DNA of 64,000 bases from positions 372,001 through 436,000 of the forward strand of contig CAXXJA010000002.1 of NCBI GenBank assembly GCA_963678555.2, written 5' to 3'. Of this stretch, positions 1 to 8,635 are shown piece by piece. The translations under genes and the position numbers were made by a program. Numbering within the stretch: position 1 is the first letter of the stretch; every line of letters starts with the position of its first letter. The stretch is from SABI01 sp963678555. Its GTDB lineage: Bacteria; Spirochaetota; Spirochaetia; Sphaerochaetales; Sphaerochaetaceae. The notes beneath the pieces were generated by a model. The model saw only the letters and a list, made by a program, of their open reading frames with translations, did no database searches and had not been told where the DNA came from.

Positions 1-502
1 CTCCTACGGAAAATGGTTCAACCGCATGGAATCCCTTGAGGATGACCTGATCAGTTTCCGGACAGATGATCAGGGTAACCTGATCTACTCACAGCGTTAC
101 GGGACCTATGAGGGTACCACCAGGTATTATAACTACGACTCCTATGCCGGAGTAAACTACACGGTGGATATCACGAAGGAGGCGGGAAACCGTGTGACCT
201 TCAAGACCCTCAGTGACGGTGCTCCGTTCAATATGGATGCACAGTACACCGTTGCGATCAACTCCTACAGGGCTCAGGGAGGTGGAGGTCATCTTGCTGC
301 TGCGGGTATTGATGCCCGGGAAGCAGAGAACCGGAGACTCTCGTCCACCGTCAGGGATCTTCGATATCACCTGATGATGCTGTTCGAGACTCAGGGTGAG
401 GTGGAACCGCTGCTCACTCTCAACTGGAAGGTGCTGCCGAGCCTGTGGGCACGAAGCGGCATGGAGAACAGTTACGACAAGCTCTTCGGTGAAGATTTCT
501 AG
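1..502 (+). CDS. 5'-nucleotidase / 2',3'-cyclic phosphodiesterase family, C-terminal part
   Basis: This is the 3' end of a gene that begins before the window; the open frame runs from base 2 to the TAG at 500-502. The visible part matches the C-terminal substrate-binding domain of secreted metallophosphoesterase/5'-nucleotidases (CpdB/UshA type). The diagnostic stretch is YTVAINSYRAQGGGGHL, in which the family's substrate-stacking segment and glycine run are recognisable. Proteins of this family hydrolyse nucleotides outside the cytoplasm for phosphate and nucleoside salvage. The N-terminal metal-binding domain and any signal peptide lie outside the window, so localisation and exact substrate cannot be read. 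The downstream hairpin at 529-550 probably separates it from cobT. Confidence 0.75.
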   Translation, partial: SYGKWFNRMESLEDDLISFRTDDQGNLIYSQRYGTYEGTTRYYNYDSYAGVNYTVDITKEAGNRVTFKTLSDGAPFNMDAQYTVAINSYRAQGGGGHLAAAGIDAREAENRRLSSTVRDLRYHLMMLFETQGEVEPLLTLNWKVLPSLWARSGMENSYDKLFGEDF

Positions 503-528
503 AGTCCGAATCATCATGGTATACATCC

Positions 529-550
529 GGGCACCCCGAACGGGGTGTCC
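529..550 (+). terminator. Hairpin after the 5'-nucleotidase gene, no U-tract
   Basis: GGGCACCCC and GGGGTGTCC pair over nine bases, including one G-U, around a GAAC loop. The position, 27 bases after the stop codon and 77 before cobT, suits a terminator. No T-run follows, so it may instead be an mRNA 3'-stabilising stem or act with Rho. Confidence 0.45.
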
Positions 551-626
551 GTAGGCCTGCACTATCTTATACTTCTGCAGTATCTGAGATAGACAGGAGA
601 CGGTGAAGCAGGGTAGAGTGAATGCC

Positions 627-1703
627 ATGAGCACCTCATACCCTGAAACCTCAATCGATCCTCCCGATCAGGATTTCTATGCTGAAGCACAGAGACTCTG
701 GGCGACACGGGTGAAACCGCCCGGCTCCTTCGGTCTTCTTGAGACCCAGATAAGCCGTCTGTGTGCCATTCAGAGGTCTCTCACGCCGCAGCTTACCTCT
801 CCTGCGGCGCTCCTGTTCGCAGGGGACCATCACGTCATCGCCGAGGGAGTGAGCAACTCACTTCAGGAAGTCACCTGGCAGCAAACCCTCAACTTCTCGC
901 GCGGGAAGGGGGCCTTCGGCATACTCACGTCTCTGCACGGATTCAGTACCGAGGTGATTGATGTGGGGGTAGACTATGATTTCCCTCCACAAAGCAGCGT
1001 CACTGACAGCAAGATCGCGCACGGTGCCGCCGATTTTCTCAAACAGCCGGCTCTTGTACCCGATGGTGCCATCAAGGCTATCAGAGCGGGATATGATGCC
1101 GTTGAGCGTCTCAGTCCAGAGTGCACTCTTCTTGTTCCTTCGGAGATGGGAGTAGGCAATACGACCAGTGCCGCAGCGCTTACCTCCATCCTTCTTGCAC
1201 GTGAGGCCGCAGAGACGGCAGGGCGAGGAGCCGGACTGAACGACCGGCAGCTTGATGTGAAACAGAAGGTGGTCTCACAGGCCGTGCGGCTGTACGGTCA
1301 CCTGAGCGGTCCCCTGGACGTCCTCACAGCGGTCGGAGGCTACGAGATCGGTGCCATGGCAGGGGCGATGCTGCACGCAGCTCACAGGAGGATGGTGATC
1401 CTTCTCGACGGGTATGTGGCCTCGAGCGCTCTGCTGGTAGCCGCGTCGATCGATGCAGAGGTGAGCAGGTACGTGATTGCAGGGCATATGGGCAGCGAAC
1501 CGGGACAGAGGCTCATCCTCGAGCACTTCGGGCTGACACCCCTTCTTTCTCTCGGGATGTTTCCCGGTGAAGGGGCAGGGGCACTCCTTGCCTATCCCCT
1601 TCTCGTTCAGGGGCTTGAGCTGCTGCGGTCCCTTGAATCGTTCGAACAGGCTGAGGTCAGTGACCGCGCCAACAGAATACTTGCAGGAGATGCGTTTCTA
1701 TGA
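627..1703 (+). CDS. cobT: Nicotinate-nucleotide--dimethylbenzimidazole phosphoribosyltransferase CobT
   Basis: CobT transfers the phosphoribosyl group of nicotinate mononucleotide to the lower-ligand base, giving the alpha-ribazole phosphate used to complete cobalamin. The 358-residue product has the KPPGSFGLLE motif near the N-terminus, the FAGDHHV segment, the glycine-rich EMGVGNTT motif, and FPGEGAGA near the C-terminus, which carries the catalytic base (Glu315 in this numbering). ATG 627 starts the conserved region. GTG starts at 603 and 618 are in frame, and AGGAG at 595-599 sits closer to GTG 603, so a start up to eight codons earlier is possible. The stop overlaps cobU by ATGA, so cobT, cobU and cobS are translationally coupled. 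Confidence 0.93.
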   Translation: MSTSYPETSIDPPDQDFYAEAQRLWATRVKPPGSFGLLETQISRLCAIQRSLTPQLTSPAALLFAGDHHVIAEGVSNSLQEVTWQQTLNFSRGKGAFGILTSLHGFSTEVIDVGVDYDFPPQSSVTDSKIAHGAADFLKQPALVPDGAIKAIRAGYDAVERLSPECTLLVPSEMGVGNTTSAAALTSILLAREAAETAGRGAGLNDRQLDVKQKVVSQAVRLYGHLSGPLDVLTAVGGYEIGAMAGAMLHAAHRRMVILLDGYVASSALLVAASIDAEVSRYVIAGHMGSEPGQRLILEHFGLTPLLSLGMFPGEGAGALLAYPLLVQGLELLRSLESFEQAEVSDRANRILAGDAFL

Positions 1704-2230
1704 ACACCGAAGTACCTTTGATCCTTATCGTCGGCGGGGCGAGGAGCGGAAAGAGTTCCTACGGGGAGACCACTGCTCTCACCCTCCCGTCACCCAGACG
1801 GTACCTTGCCACCGCACAGAGGGTTGATGATGAGATGGCAAGCCGTATAGCCATGCACCAAAGACAGCGGGAGGGTCGGTTCAACGAAACCGTCGAAGAA
1901 CCGCTTTACCCCGGACGGGTCATCTCGTCGGTGGCTGACGGCATGGTCTACCTCGACTGTCTGACAGTGTTTCTCGGTAACCTGATGTATCACCGCGGAG
2001 CGCAGGATTCGTATCAGGAGCTTGAAGAACTCTACGATGCCTTTGAGACCAGAAAGGTGCCTCTGGTTGTTATCAGCAATCTGGTCGGTGAGGGGATCGT
2101 CCCTGCTGACAGCGTCAGCCGTCTCTATCGCGACCTGCACGGGCTGATGAACCAGAGAGTTGCCTCCATGGCAACGACGGTGGTCAGGATGACCTGCGGA
2201 ATACCCCAGGTGCTCAAGGGACCAGTATGA
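1700..2230 (+). CDS. cobU: Adenosylcobinamide kinase / cobinamide-phosphate guanylyltransferase CobU
   Basis: This bifunctional cytoplasmic enzyme phosphorylates adenosylcobinamide and attaches GMP, producing adenosylcobinamide-GDP. The P-loop GGARSGKSS lies at residues 11-19. It is followed by the family segment YLATAQRVDDEMASRI, whose end leads into the histidine region (MHQ) that receives GMP in characterised CobU. Later motifs are LDCLTVFLGNL and the acidic VISNLVGEGIVP. The length of 176 residues is typical. The gene overlaps cobT by four bases at its start and cobS by four bases at its end. No cobalamin-riboswitch-like structure is visible in the roughly 120 bases upstream of cobT. Confidence 0.93.
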   Translation: MNTEVPLILIVGGARSGKSSYGETTALTLPSPRRYLATAQRVDDEMASRIAMHQRQREGRFNETVEEPLYPGRVISSVADGMVYLDCLTVFLGNLMYHRGAQDSYQELEELYDAFETRKVPLVVISNLVGEGIVPADSVSRLYRDLHGLMNQRVASMATTVVRMTCGIPQVLKGPV

Positions 2231-2973
2231 TACAGCTGCCCCCATCATTCATCACCGCGCTCAGGACCCTGACATCTCTCACCGTTCGGGGAACCGAGAG
2301 CGATTCCTATACCGGCAGTCTGTACTATTTCTCCGCAGTGGGACTCGTTATCGGTGCAGGTCAGTTCCTTGCGGCATTCCTCCTGCTCCCCCTGTTTCCT
2401 CCTGTAGTGCTGGCCCCCCTTCTCATCGTGTACCACCTGCTCATCACCCGGGCCTTCCATCTTGACGGACTTGCCGATATGGCAGACGGATTCGGCGGAG
2501 CGTGGACGAAGGAACGGATAGGCGAGATCATGAAGGATTCCCGTGTCGGTGCCTTCGGCGCCATCAGCGTCGCGGCCCTGCTTCTTGTCCGTAACGGAGG
2601 GATGACCCTCCTGCTCCAGCAGAATCTTCTCCTGTACCTCCTGTATGTACCGATGCTCAGCAGGACATCACTGGTCTTCACGAGCCGTGTCTTTCCCTAC
2701 GCCTTCGAAGACGGTCTCGCAGCACAGATCATCAACGGAGCTTTGTGGCGCCATGTTCTGGTCAACCTTGCTGCTCTCATCGTGGTGGTATCTATCATCT
2801 CCCCGCAGGCATATTTCACTATCCTCCTGCTCCTTGCCGTTTCCACGGTGTCGCAGGCGGCAGTCGGATGGAAGAGTTTGAAGAAGATTTCGGGAATATC
2901 GGGAGATATCCTCGGTGCCTCCCTTGAGATAAGCGAGGCACTCATGTTCACCTTCATGGCGGTTCTTGCATGA
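2227..2973 (+). CDS. cobS: Adenosylcobinamide-GDP ribazoletransferase (cobalamin synthase) CobS
   Basis: CobS is an integral membrane enzyme that joins adenosylcobinamide-GDP to alpha-ribazole (phosphate), the last step of cobalamin nucleotide-loop assembly. The 248-residue protein has about six hydrophobic segments. It carries the signature HLDGLADMADGFGG with its metal-binding aspartates, followed by MKDSRVGAFGAI. Together with CobT and CobU it forms a cobinamide salvage/late-synthesis unit. Corrin-ring genes and a cobC phosphatase are not in the window. This is consistent with scavenging of corrinoids, although de novo genes could lie elsewhere. Confidence 0.93.
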   Translation: MIQLPPSFITALRTLTSLTVRGTESDSYTGSLYYFSAVGLVIGAGQFLAAFLLLPLFPPVVLAPLLIVYHLLITRAFHLDGLADMADGFGGAWTKERIGEIMKDSRVGAFGAISVAALLLVRNGGMTLLLQQNLLLYLLYVPMLSRTSLVFTSRVFPYAFEDGLAAQIINGALWRHVLVNLAALIVVVSIISPQAYFTILLLLAVSTVSQAAVGWKSLKKISGISGDILGASLEISEALMFTFMAVLA

Positions 2974-3049
2974 AGATGTATTGCAAAAATCATCATCAGT
3001 CGGCACAATGGGCAGCGAATATATGAGTGGCAGAGGAGTGAATGCGGAT

Positions 3050-4066
3050 ATGACAAGAAGCAGATGGGGTATCCTTGGTACAGCAGGCATAGCGGAAAAA
3101 CGGCTGATCCCGTCTCTGCACAATTCTCAGGTATGTGAACTGCGGGCAGTGGCTTCCCGGGACAGTGTAAAGGCAGAAGCCTATGCAGAACGCAACTCGA
3201 TCCCGGTAGCCTACGGTTCCTATCAGGAACTCTTCGAAGATCCATTGATTGATGTCATCTATATTCCTCTTCCCAACCATCTTCATACACAGTACATACG
3301 GACATGTGTGGAATACGGCAAGCACGTGCTGTGCGAAAAGCCGCTTGCTCTGTCTTCCGTAGAGACTGAGGAGCTTATCAGGCTGAGAGATGAAAAGCGG
3401 GTCATGATTGGTGAGGCCTATGCGATGTACCATCAGACGAGACTGAAATCCCTTCGGAAGATGATTGATGAGGGGGCGTTCGGTACGCTCCGCTATGCAC
3501 ACGGCGTGTTTTATCTGACCAACTCCGACGGAGAGAACATCCGGAACAACTATCCGGGAGAAGGCGGCGGTTCACTGTGGGATATCGGCGTGTATCCTCT
3601 GGCTGTGGGGCGGTATCTGTTCGGTGAGGAACCCGAGAGTGTCACCTGCACGATGCAGCACCATGAGACGTTCAAGGTCGATCACCAGAGTACCGGTACT
3701 CTCAATTTTCCTTCGGGAAAGGTCCTCTCCTTCGGCTGCGGCATGGGACATCCTCTGCACACCCACATGAGTCTGTACAGTGATTCCCACCGTATTGAGA
3801 TACCCCGGACCTACTTCAGCGGAAGTGTTCACGGAAGTGAATTCTCCGTCTATCAGGGCGAGCTCAGCGGGAAGGCCCCTGAAGTCTACCATTACAGTCC
3901 CGAGGACCAGTACATGAACGAGTGTGATGCCTTTCACCGGGCAGTGAATGAACAGGAGCCGTTCGCGGGTTCGCTTGAAAACACACTGAATCAGACACGA
4001 TTGATAGAGGCTCTGTTCAGAGCAGCAGCACATAACAGCATCGAGCGGGTGAGGGTAGAGAGATGA
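3050..4066 (+). CDS. Gfo/Idh/MocA family NAD(P)-dependent oxidoreductase
   Basis: The protein has a Rossmann fold beginning WGILGTAGIAEKRLIPSL and the family's CEKPLALS segment, whose Lys sits by the nicotinamide. The second domain has the usual WDIGVYPL substrate-pocket motif. Such enzymes oxidise or reduce hydroxyl groups of sugars, inositols or related polyols in the cytoplasm; the substrate cannot be read. ATG 3050 lies 11 bases after AGAGGAG and directly precedes the Rossmann strand. Several in-frame upstream starts exist, the earliest a TTG at 2966 overlapping cobS, but they would add only unconserved residues. It overlaps the next gene by ATGA, suggesting coupling to the phosphatase. 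Confidence 0.85.
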   Translation: MTRSRWGILGTAGIAEKRLIPSLHNSQVCELRAVASRDSVKAEAYAERNSIPVAYGSYQELFEDPLIDVIYIPLPNHLHTQYIRTCVEYGKHVLCEKPLALSSVETEELIRLRDEKRVMIGEAYAMYHQTRLKSLRKMIDEGAFGTLRYAHGVFYLTNSDGENIRNNYPGEGGGSLWDIGVYPLAVGRYLFGEEPESVTCTMQHHETFKVDHQSTGTLNFPSGKVLSFGCGMGHPLHTHMSLYSDSHRIEIPRTYFSGSVHGSEFSVYQGELSGKAPEVYHYSPEDQYMNECDAFHRAVNEQEPFAGSLENTLNQTRLIEALFRAAAHNSIERVRVER

Positions 4067-4668
4067 ACGTAGTATGTCTGGACCTTGAAGGGGTCCTGGT
4101 TCCGGAAATCTGGATCAATGTTGCAGCGAAGACCGGGATCGAAGAGCTCCGGCTGACCACTCGTGATGAACCTGATTACGATGTACTCATGAAGAAGCGT
4201 ATCGCTATCCTCAATGAGCGTGGTCTCACCCTTTCCTCTATCAGGGAGGTCATCAACTCGCTCAACCTCCTTGACGGTGCCTACGATTTTCTCCAGGATC
4301 TGAGGAGAGAGACCCAGGTGATCATTCTCAGCGACACCTTCACCGAGTTTGCTTCACCTCTCATGAAGAAACTCGAATATCCGACAATTTTCTGCAACTC
4401 GCTGGTCGTCGATGAGCACGACATGATCCGTGACTACACTCTTCGGGAGTACGACGGGAAGAGAAAGGCTGTAGAGGCTCTCAAGAGTATCGGTTTCCGG
4501 GTCTTCGCCGCCGGAGATTCCTATAATGACCTTACCATGATCCGCACCGCGGATGAAGGAGCGCTGTTCAGGGCTCCCTCACAGATCATCAATGACGAGA
4601 AGGATCTCCCCTGTGCGACCACCTATCAGGAGTTCCGTTCGATTATTGATGCCTTTCTTGAAAAATAA
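4063..4668 (+). CDS. thrH: ThrH-type phosphoserine phosphatase / homoserine phosphotransferase
   Basis: This 201-residue HAD-superfamily protein begins with VVCLDLEGVLVPEIW, the ThrH version of the DxDx(T/V) nucleophile motif with Asp7 as nucleophile and Glu in the second acidic position. Later motifs are ILSDTFTEF (motif II Ser), DGKRKAVE (motif III Lys) and AAGDSYNDLTM (motif IV acidic pair). ThrH of Pseudomonas aeruginosa dephosphorylates phosphoserine and can pass the phosphate to homoserine, so a role in serine or threonine synthesis is likely. The length matches the family. It is coupled to the Gfo/Idh gene by a 4-base overlap, but no pathway link between the two is evident. Confidence 0.85.
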   Translation: MNVVCLDLEGVLVPEIWINVAAKTGIEELRLTTRDEPDYDVLMKKRIAILNERGLTLSSIREVINSLNLLDGAYDFLQDLRRETQVIILSDTFTEFASPLMKKLEYPTIFCNSLVVDEHDMIRDYTLREYDGKRKAVEALKSIGFRVFAAGDSYNDLTMIRTADEGALFRAPSQIINDEKDLPCATTYQEFRSIIDAFLEK

Positions 4669-4692
4669 ATGATGAATTCTCTCCAGTAAGGC

Positions 4693-4722
4693 TTGACGCG
4701 GATAGTGAAGATGTCCTAATTT
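4693..4722 (+). promoter_or_regulatory. Promoter candidate for the DksA/TraR-like gene
   Basis: TTGACG at 4693-4698 and TAATTT at 4717-4722 are separated by 18 bases. Transcription would begin near 4729, giving a leader of about 30 bases that carries AGAGGTGG before ATG 4761. Confidence 0.45.
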
Positions 4723-4760
4723 ATGGCAACTATTTGAAGAATACCTGAAGAGGTGGAACC

Positions 4761-5126
4761 ATGAGTCAAGAGTTTACTGAAGAGATGGAAAAAGCACTAC
4801 TCAATCTGAGGAAAGAGATAGTGGAGTCTCTTGCTTCTGAAGATGAGGATTTCAAGTCCCTCGTCTCTTCTATGGGTATCAAGGATGACGGTGATGCCGC
4901 CAGTGATGATATGATGATCAAGAAGATCGAGGCTCTCAATCAGATCGCTGCCAACAGGCTCAAGAGTGTGGACGCTGCTCTGGCACGTATCAAGAATCAT
5001 AGATATGGGATGTGTCTTCAGTGCGGAACGAAAATTCCCGAGGACAGACTCCGTGCGATACCCTATGCAGTACTCTGTATTGCCTGTAAGAGCGGACAGG
5101 AGGGCGGACGGAGGAGAGACTGGTAG
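4761..5126 (+). CDS. DksA/TraR-family C4 zinc-finger protein
   Basis: The 121-residue protein has an acidic, probably coiled-coil N-terminal half and a C-terminal C4 zinc finger, MCLQCGTKIPEDRLRAIP...LCIACK (two CxxC pairs). This is the DksA/TraR architecture. Family members bind in the secondary channel of RNA polymerase and modulate promoters, often with ppGpp. DksA proper has an acidic coiled-coil tip (DxxDxA); here the acidic residues around SEDEDF and DDGDAASDD cannot be assigned to the tip with certainty. It has its own promoter and a good ribosome site (AGAGGTGG). It is convergent with the next gene, 12 bases away. Confidence 0.82.
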   Translation: MSQEFTEEMEKALLNLRKEIVESLASEDEDFKSLVSSMGIKDDGDAASDDMMIKKIEALNQIAANRLKSVDAALARIKNHRYGMCLQCGTKIPEDRLRAIPYAVLCIACKSGQEGGRRRDW

Positions 5127-5138
5127 CAGTGGTGCTGT

Positions 5139-5783
5139 CTACCTGAGGAACGGATTGTTCCTTCTCTCGTAGCCGATTGTCGTATTCTCCCCGTGTCCCG
5201 GATAGACGGCTGTTTTCTCGTCAAGAGAAAGCAGCTGTTTCTGTATGGACTGCACCAGAGTGTGCGGGTCGCCGCCCGGCAGATCGGTTCTTCCCACCGT
5301 CCCCCTGAACAGCGTATCGCCGGAAAAGAGGATTCCCTCCTCGCGGGAGTACAGGCAGATGCTTCCCGGTGAGTGCCCGGGGGTGTGAAGAACCGTCAGA
5401 GCGGCTTCAGTGACCACGAGACCGTCTGTGAGCTCCTGAGTCACCCGGGGAAAGGCGAAGTCGGTTCCTATCAGGTTGAGCAGAGACGGGTCGGCTGATG
5501 AGAGGAACCTGCGGATACCGTGTTCACTCACCTGATCGGTCTCAAGGGGATGAATCCCGACAAGAACCTCGCCGAACCTGCGCGAGATGGCAGGAAGAGC
5601 GAGTATGTGATCGAAGTGGGAATGGGTGAACAGCACTGCATCGAGATCTTTCCGTGTTCTCTCGACTGCATCGATGATACGCCCGGGAGATCCGCCGGGG
5701 TCTATCAGGACAACTGCATGCCGGGTCTCGATGAGATAGCAGTTGGCTGCCAGCAGACCCGACGGGATGGTCTGGATCCGCAT
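5139..5783 (-). CDS. Metallo-beta-lactamase-fold hydrolase (glyoxalase II-like)
   Basis: This 214-residue protein has the binuclear metal site of the family: THSHFDH, a later HTPGHSPGS, GDTLFRGTVGRTD and YPGHGE. The overall layout resembles the short glyoxalase-II-like hydrolases that act on thioesters such as S-acyl-glutathione or related low-molecular-weight thiols. The true substrate is unknown. It begins one base after the stop of the upstream pseudo-helicase gene, so the two are almost certainly co-transcribed from the minus strand. The long C-terminal substrate-binding helices of classical glyoxalase II are missing, as is normal for this subgroup. Confidence 0.83.
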   Translation of the reverse strand: MRIQTIPSGLLAANCYLIETRHAVVLIDPGGSPGRIIDAVERTRKDLDAVLFTHSHFDHILALPAISRRFGEVLVGIHPLETDQVSEHGIRRFLSSADPSLLNLIGTDFAFPRVTQELTDGLVVTEAALTVLHTPGHSPGSICLYSREEGILFSGDTLFRGTVGRTDLPGGDPHTLVQSIQKQLLSLDEKTAVYPGHGENTTIGYERRNNPFLR

Positions 5784-5784
5784 G

Positions 5785-7332
5785 CTATTCCTTGTTGGAA
5801 TAACTCACAGATGCTACACGTCCTCTGATCTCCTTCCCGTTGAGCAGTTCTATCGCCTTTTCGGCATCTTCCTGCTTCAGGGTGACAAAGGAGTACTTAT
5901 CGTGGACTCTGACGGAATAGATATCATCCCGGCTGATCGAAAGAGTATCCTGGAAGACCTGTGAGAGTTCCTTGGCGTAGAGACGGCGCATCTTTCCGAT
6001 ATTGATATACAGGGTTCGGGCACCTTCGGGTATTTCTGCTGCAGGTGTGTTCTTCGGAGTTTTTGCAGCAGAACTCTGTGGTTTCTCCTTCTTGGGCTTT
6101 GCAGCACGTTCGCTTTGCTTGGCAGGTTTCTTCGCAGCTGACGTTCCGCTGCTGCTGCCATTGAGGTATTCTCTGAGGAGGAACGCTGTGACATTGGCCC
6201 GCTGTGTGAATGATACGTTCTTCCTGAAGGTCTTCTTGAGATCTTCAAGTTCTTCCGGGTGAGCGTCCACTTTCACTTTCGCGCTGAGAAGCTGAAGCTT
6301 CCCTGCCGTGATCTCTTCGTTTGTGGGGGCGAGTTTCTTTTCCTGGTCCATGAATAGGGTCTCCTTGCGCATGGTGATCTGTTTCGCCTCGGGTTCAGTG
6401 AGGAGCGTAACAATCACATGATCCCGTCTGTTCCACGTGAACAGACGGGTGATGATGTCAGTCAGCTCTTCTGGGTCTACTCCGACAGGTACTACCGTCA
6501 CTGATTCGATACCATGTGTTTCTTCTAATGTTGGGATGTCATTGCAGGTAATAACCGTGCAATTGAGAGGGAGGGGAGCCTTGCCGAGGCGATCGAGCAG
6601 GACTCCCTTGGCGCTGGAATCGCCGAGGATGATCACGTAGTCCGTCCCGCCAAGGGCGTAGAGAATATCAAGAATCCTGGCGGGCGAGTGGTCTTCTACG
6701 ATCATCTGAGTGATCGGGTACGGTGAACGGTACCACGAGGAAATGGGAATCACCTTCATCTCTTCGAGAAAGATCTCAGGGTCCCTGCTGAGGTCTTCTG
6801 CTGTCGGGCAGTATACCTCAATGCGGGATTTCTGAGGAATCTTCGTGAAGATGAACCGGCAATCATCGAAGAACAGCTGTTTGTCAAGTTCTCCGGACCC
6901 TTCGGAGGGCTCCTCCACGGGGTCGAACGTATGAAGGACGATGACATGAGAGCATTCACTGAAGTCGATATTATCACGACGCAGATGGTCTATGGCTCTG
7001 GATGGAGTCATAATGGCGATCTTCGACGTTCTGTTCAGCTCCCGGAGGTTCTCCTTCGGTGACACATGTTCCGAGACACAGATACCGTGAATGGACCTGC
7101 ACAGGGTATTATCCCCGCTCAACTCTGCCATCTTCTGCTCAGGTACGAGGAGAAGTACTTTCGGCTTCGAGACTGAACATTCGGGCACGTGTCCTGAGAT
7201 GGTGGAAGACCGGTGAAAAGCTGCCGAACACACGTAGGCGCCGCTTTCGATACAATATCTCAGCGGCGATTGTGTTTCGGATATCTGGTCAACTGTCTTC
7301 CGTAACGGCTCAGGAAGGTTAGGCATGTTCAT
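5785..7332 (-). CDS. Degenerate DEAD-box helicase core with DbpA-type RNA-binding domain
   Basis: The last 75 or so residues form a DbpA-type RRM (TLYINIGKMRRLYAKEL, then SFVTLKQEDAEKAIELLNG), which in DbpA and CsdA recognises structured RNA. The N-terminal 330 residues still resemble a DEAD-box core: KVLLLVPEQKMAEL matches motif Ia and MTPSRAIDHLRR (residues 108-118) matches motif Ib. However, no GxGKT Walker A is present and the DEAD position reads VIVLHTF (130-136). The protein therefore cannot hydrolyse ATP in the normal way. A Lys/Ala/Ser/Pro-rich linker lies at roughly residues 395-435. I infer an RNA-binding protein or RNA-chaperone scaffold for ribosomes or mRNA. Start ATG 7332 has an alternative ATG at 7326. 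Confidence 0.75.
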   Translation of the reverse strand: MNMPNLPEPLRKTVDQISETQSPLRYCIESGAYVCSAAFHRSSTISGHVPECSVSKPKVLLLVPEQKMAELSGDNTLCRSIHGICVSEHVSPKENLRELNRTSKIAIMTPSRAIDHLRRDNIDFSECSHVIVLHTFDPVEEPSEGSGELDKQLFFDDCRFIFTKIPQKSRIEVYCPTAEDLSRDPEIFLEEMKVIPISSWYRSPYPITQMIVEDHSPARILDILYALGGTDYVIILGDSSAKGVLLDRLGKAPLPLNCTVITCNDIPTLEETHGIESVTVVPVGVDPEELTDIITRLFTWNRRDHVIVTLLTEPEAKQITMRKETLFMDQEKKLAPTNEEITAGKLQLLSAKVKVDAHPEELEDLKKTFRKNVSFTQRANVTAFLLREYLNGSSSGTSAAKKPAKQSERAAKPKKEKPQSSAAKTPKNTPAAEIPEGARTLYINIGKMRRLYAKELSQVFQDTLSISRDDIYSVRVHDKYSFVTLKQEDAEKAIELLNGKEIRGRVASVSYSNKE

Positions 7333-7413
7333 ACACTGTCCGTAGAAATATCATTCATGTGGTGCTCTTTTATTCTTCATTTCCACTGTCAGGATACACA
7401 GCTTTATCTTCCT

Positions 7414-7441
7414 TTGTCAAGAAACATGAAAATATGATACT
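7414..7441 (+). promoter_or_regulatory. Promoter candidate for the coiled-coil gene
   Basis: TTGTCA at 7414-7419 and GATACT at 7436-7441 are separated by 16 bases. Transcription would begin near 7448, after ATG 7442, which favours ATG 7472 as the true start of the downstream gene. Confidence 0.45.
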
Positions 7442-7471
7442 ATGAGTGAAAGATCAGGACGGGAAGGCGCC

Positions 7472-8635
7472 ATGGCAACATCATATTACATACCTGAAGT
7501 AGAGAAGGAAGTAGCTGCGGCAGACAGGAGACTTCTCTCTCTGTATGCCCGTCTGAGCGAGACGAACTATCACAGCGGTTTCACCTCGGTTTCCTCCGCT
7601 TCCCTGTACGAGAATTTTATGTCCTCGGTGAATGAGAGTAATGAACTCAGAAACCGCATCAGTGAACTCAGAAAGATCTCCGATGCTCTCAAAGAGGGTA
7701 ACACCAGAATGGAGGACCTCGACAGGGAGATCAGGAAGACACAGGCTCACCTTCAGCTCCTTCATGCCCGCCTGGGAGCCATCCTCTGGGAGGAATCGGT
7801 CGCCAACGGCGGTGATGTGCAGCTCAACGGCATCTCCTCCCGCATCGGGCAGCTCCAGGAAGAACTGAGAAGACACATTGAGAGAACACGGGGTACACCG
7901 GGGCAGGAATCTGATGGTTCCTGGGCAGCGAGAACCTTCAGGCAGGTTCAGAGGGTCGCACTCAGATCGATGCAGGCAAGAGGGCAGAGGAGAGAGGACC
8001 TGCTGTTCAGTGCTCTCGGACGGGAACTTGTGGCAGCCCGCAGCGTCGGTCTCCTCAGAAGTGACGCGGTCGAGTCCATCATGAGAGAGCTGGATTCCGT
8101 GAATGATCGTTTCAGTGCGCTGCAGGATGAGAAGAAGATGATCGAAGAGTCGGTTCACCATAACCGCCACACGCTGGAAAAGGAGGAGGGAAGGGCCTCG
8201 GTTCAACACAGGATCAACGAACTTACACATACCTATCAGGAAGCGATGAAACGTCGCCATGAAGCGGCTTCAGCGTACGGTCGATACCTTTCCACCATCA
8301 TAGACCCGGATTCTCAGGATCCCTCTGTGCCTTCAGAGATCGCCGAGTGTCAGCATGAGATCCTTCAGCAGCAGGCACAGAAGAAGGAGCTGCTGCTGAC
8401 GATAAAACAGCTGTCTATCGAGAAGAAGATCGAGGAGCAGGTTCTGCTTATCAGGCAGGATGAGGAGCATATTGCACACATTGAGGGCCAGGTCGGGCAG
8501 CTTCACAGACAGATAGAGGAGGTGAAGCGGGAGATGCAGGTGAAGCAGGATCAGATAGCTCTCCTTCAGAGACAGCTGAAGAAACTGTTGCCGCAGCAGG
8601 TACAGGGGGAAGCCGGTGAGCCAACGGCAGGATAA
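7472..8635 (+). CDS. Large coiled-coil protein of unknown function
   Basis: No enzymatic family is recognised. The 387 residues are almost entirely charged heptad-like sequence (for example ELRNRISELRKISDALKEG and EQVLLIRQDEEHIAHIEGQ), predicting long alpha-helical coiled coils. There is no signal peptide or membrane segment, so it is probably cytoplasmic and structural or scaffolding. ATG 7472 follows GGGAAGG at a good distance; ATG 7442 is in frame but lies inside the promoter. The 3' end overlaps mltG by 20 bases, so the two genes are translationally linked. A role tied to cell-wall synthesis or cell shape is a reasonable guess from that context only. Confidence 0.65.
   Translation: MATSYYIPEVEKEVAAADRRLLSLYARLSETNYHSGFTSVSSASLYENFMSSVNESNELRNRISELRKISDALKEGNTRMEDLDREIRKTQAHLQLLHARLGAILWEESVANGGDVQLNGISSRIGQLQEELRRHIERTRGTPGQESDGSWAARTFRQVQRVALRSMQARGQRREDLLFSALGRELVAARSVGLLRSDAVESIMRELDSVNDRFSALQDEKKMIEESVHHNRHTLEKEEGRASVQHRINELTHTYQEAMKRRHEAASAYGRYLSTIIDPDSQDPSVPSEIAECQHEILQQQAQKKELLLTIKQLSIEKKIEEQVLLIRQDEEHIAHIEGQVGQLHRQIEEVKREMQVKQDQIALLQRQLKKLLPQQVQGEAGEPTAG

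Noticed and set aside
503..626. Cobalamin riboswitch upstream of cobT
   Set aside because: Only about 120 bases are available and no B12-box-like conserved core or multi-stem fold is visible; the only structure is a terminator-like hairpin.
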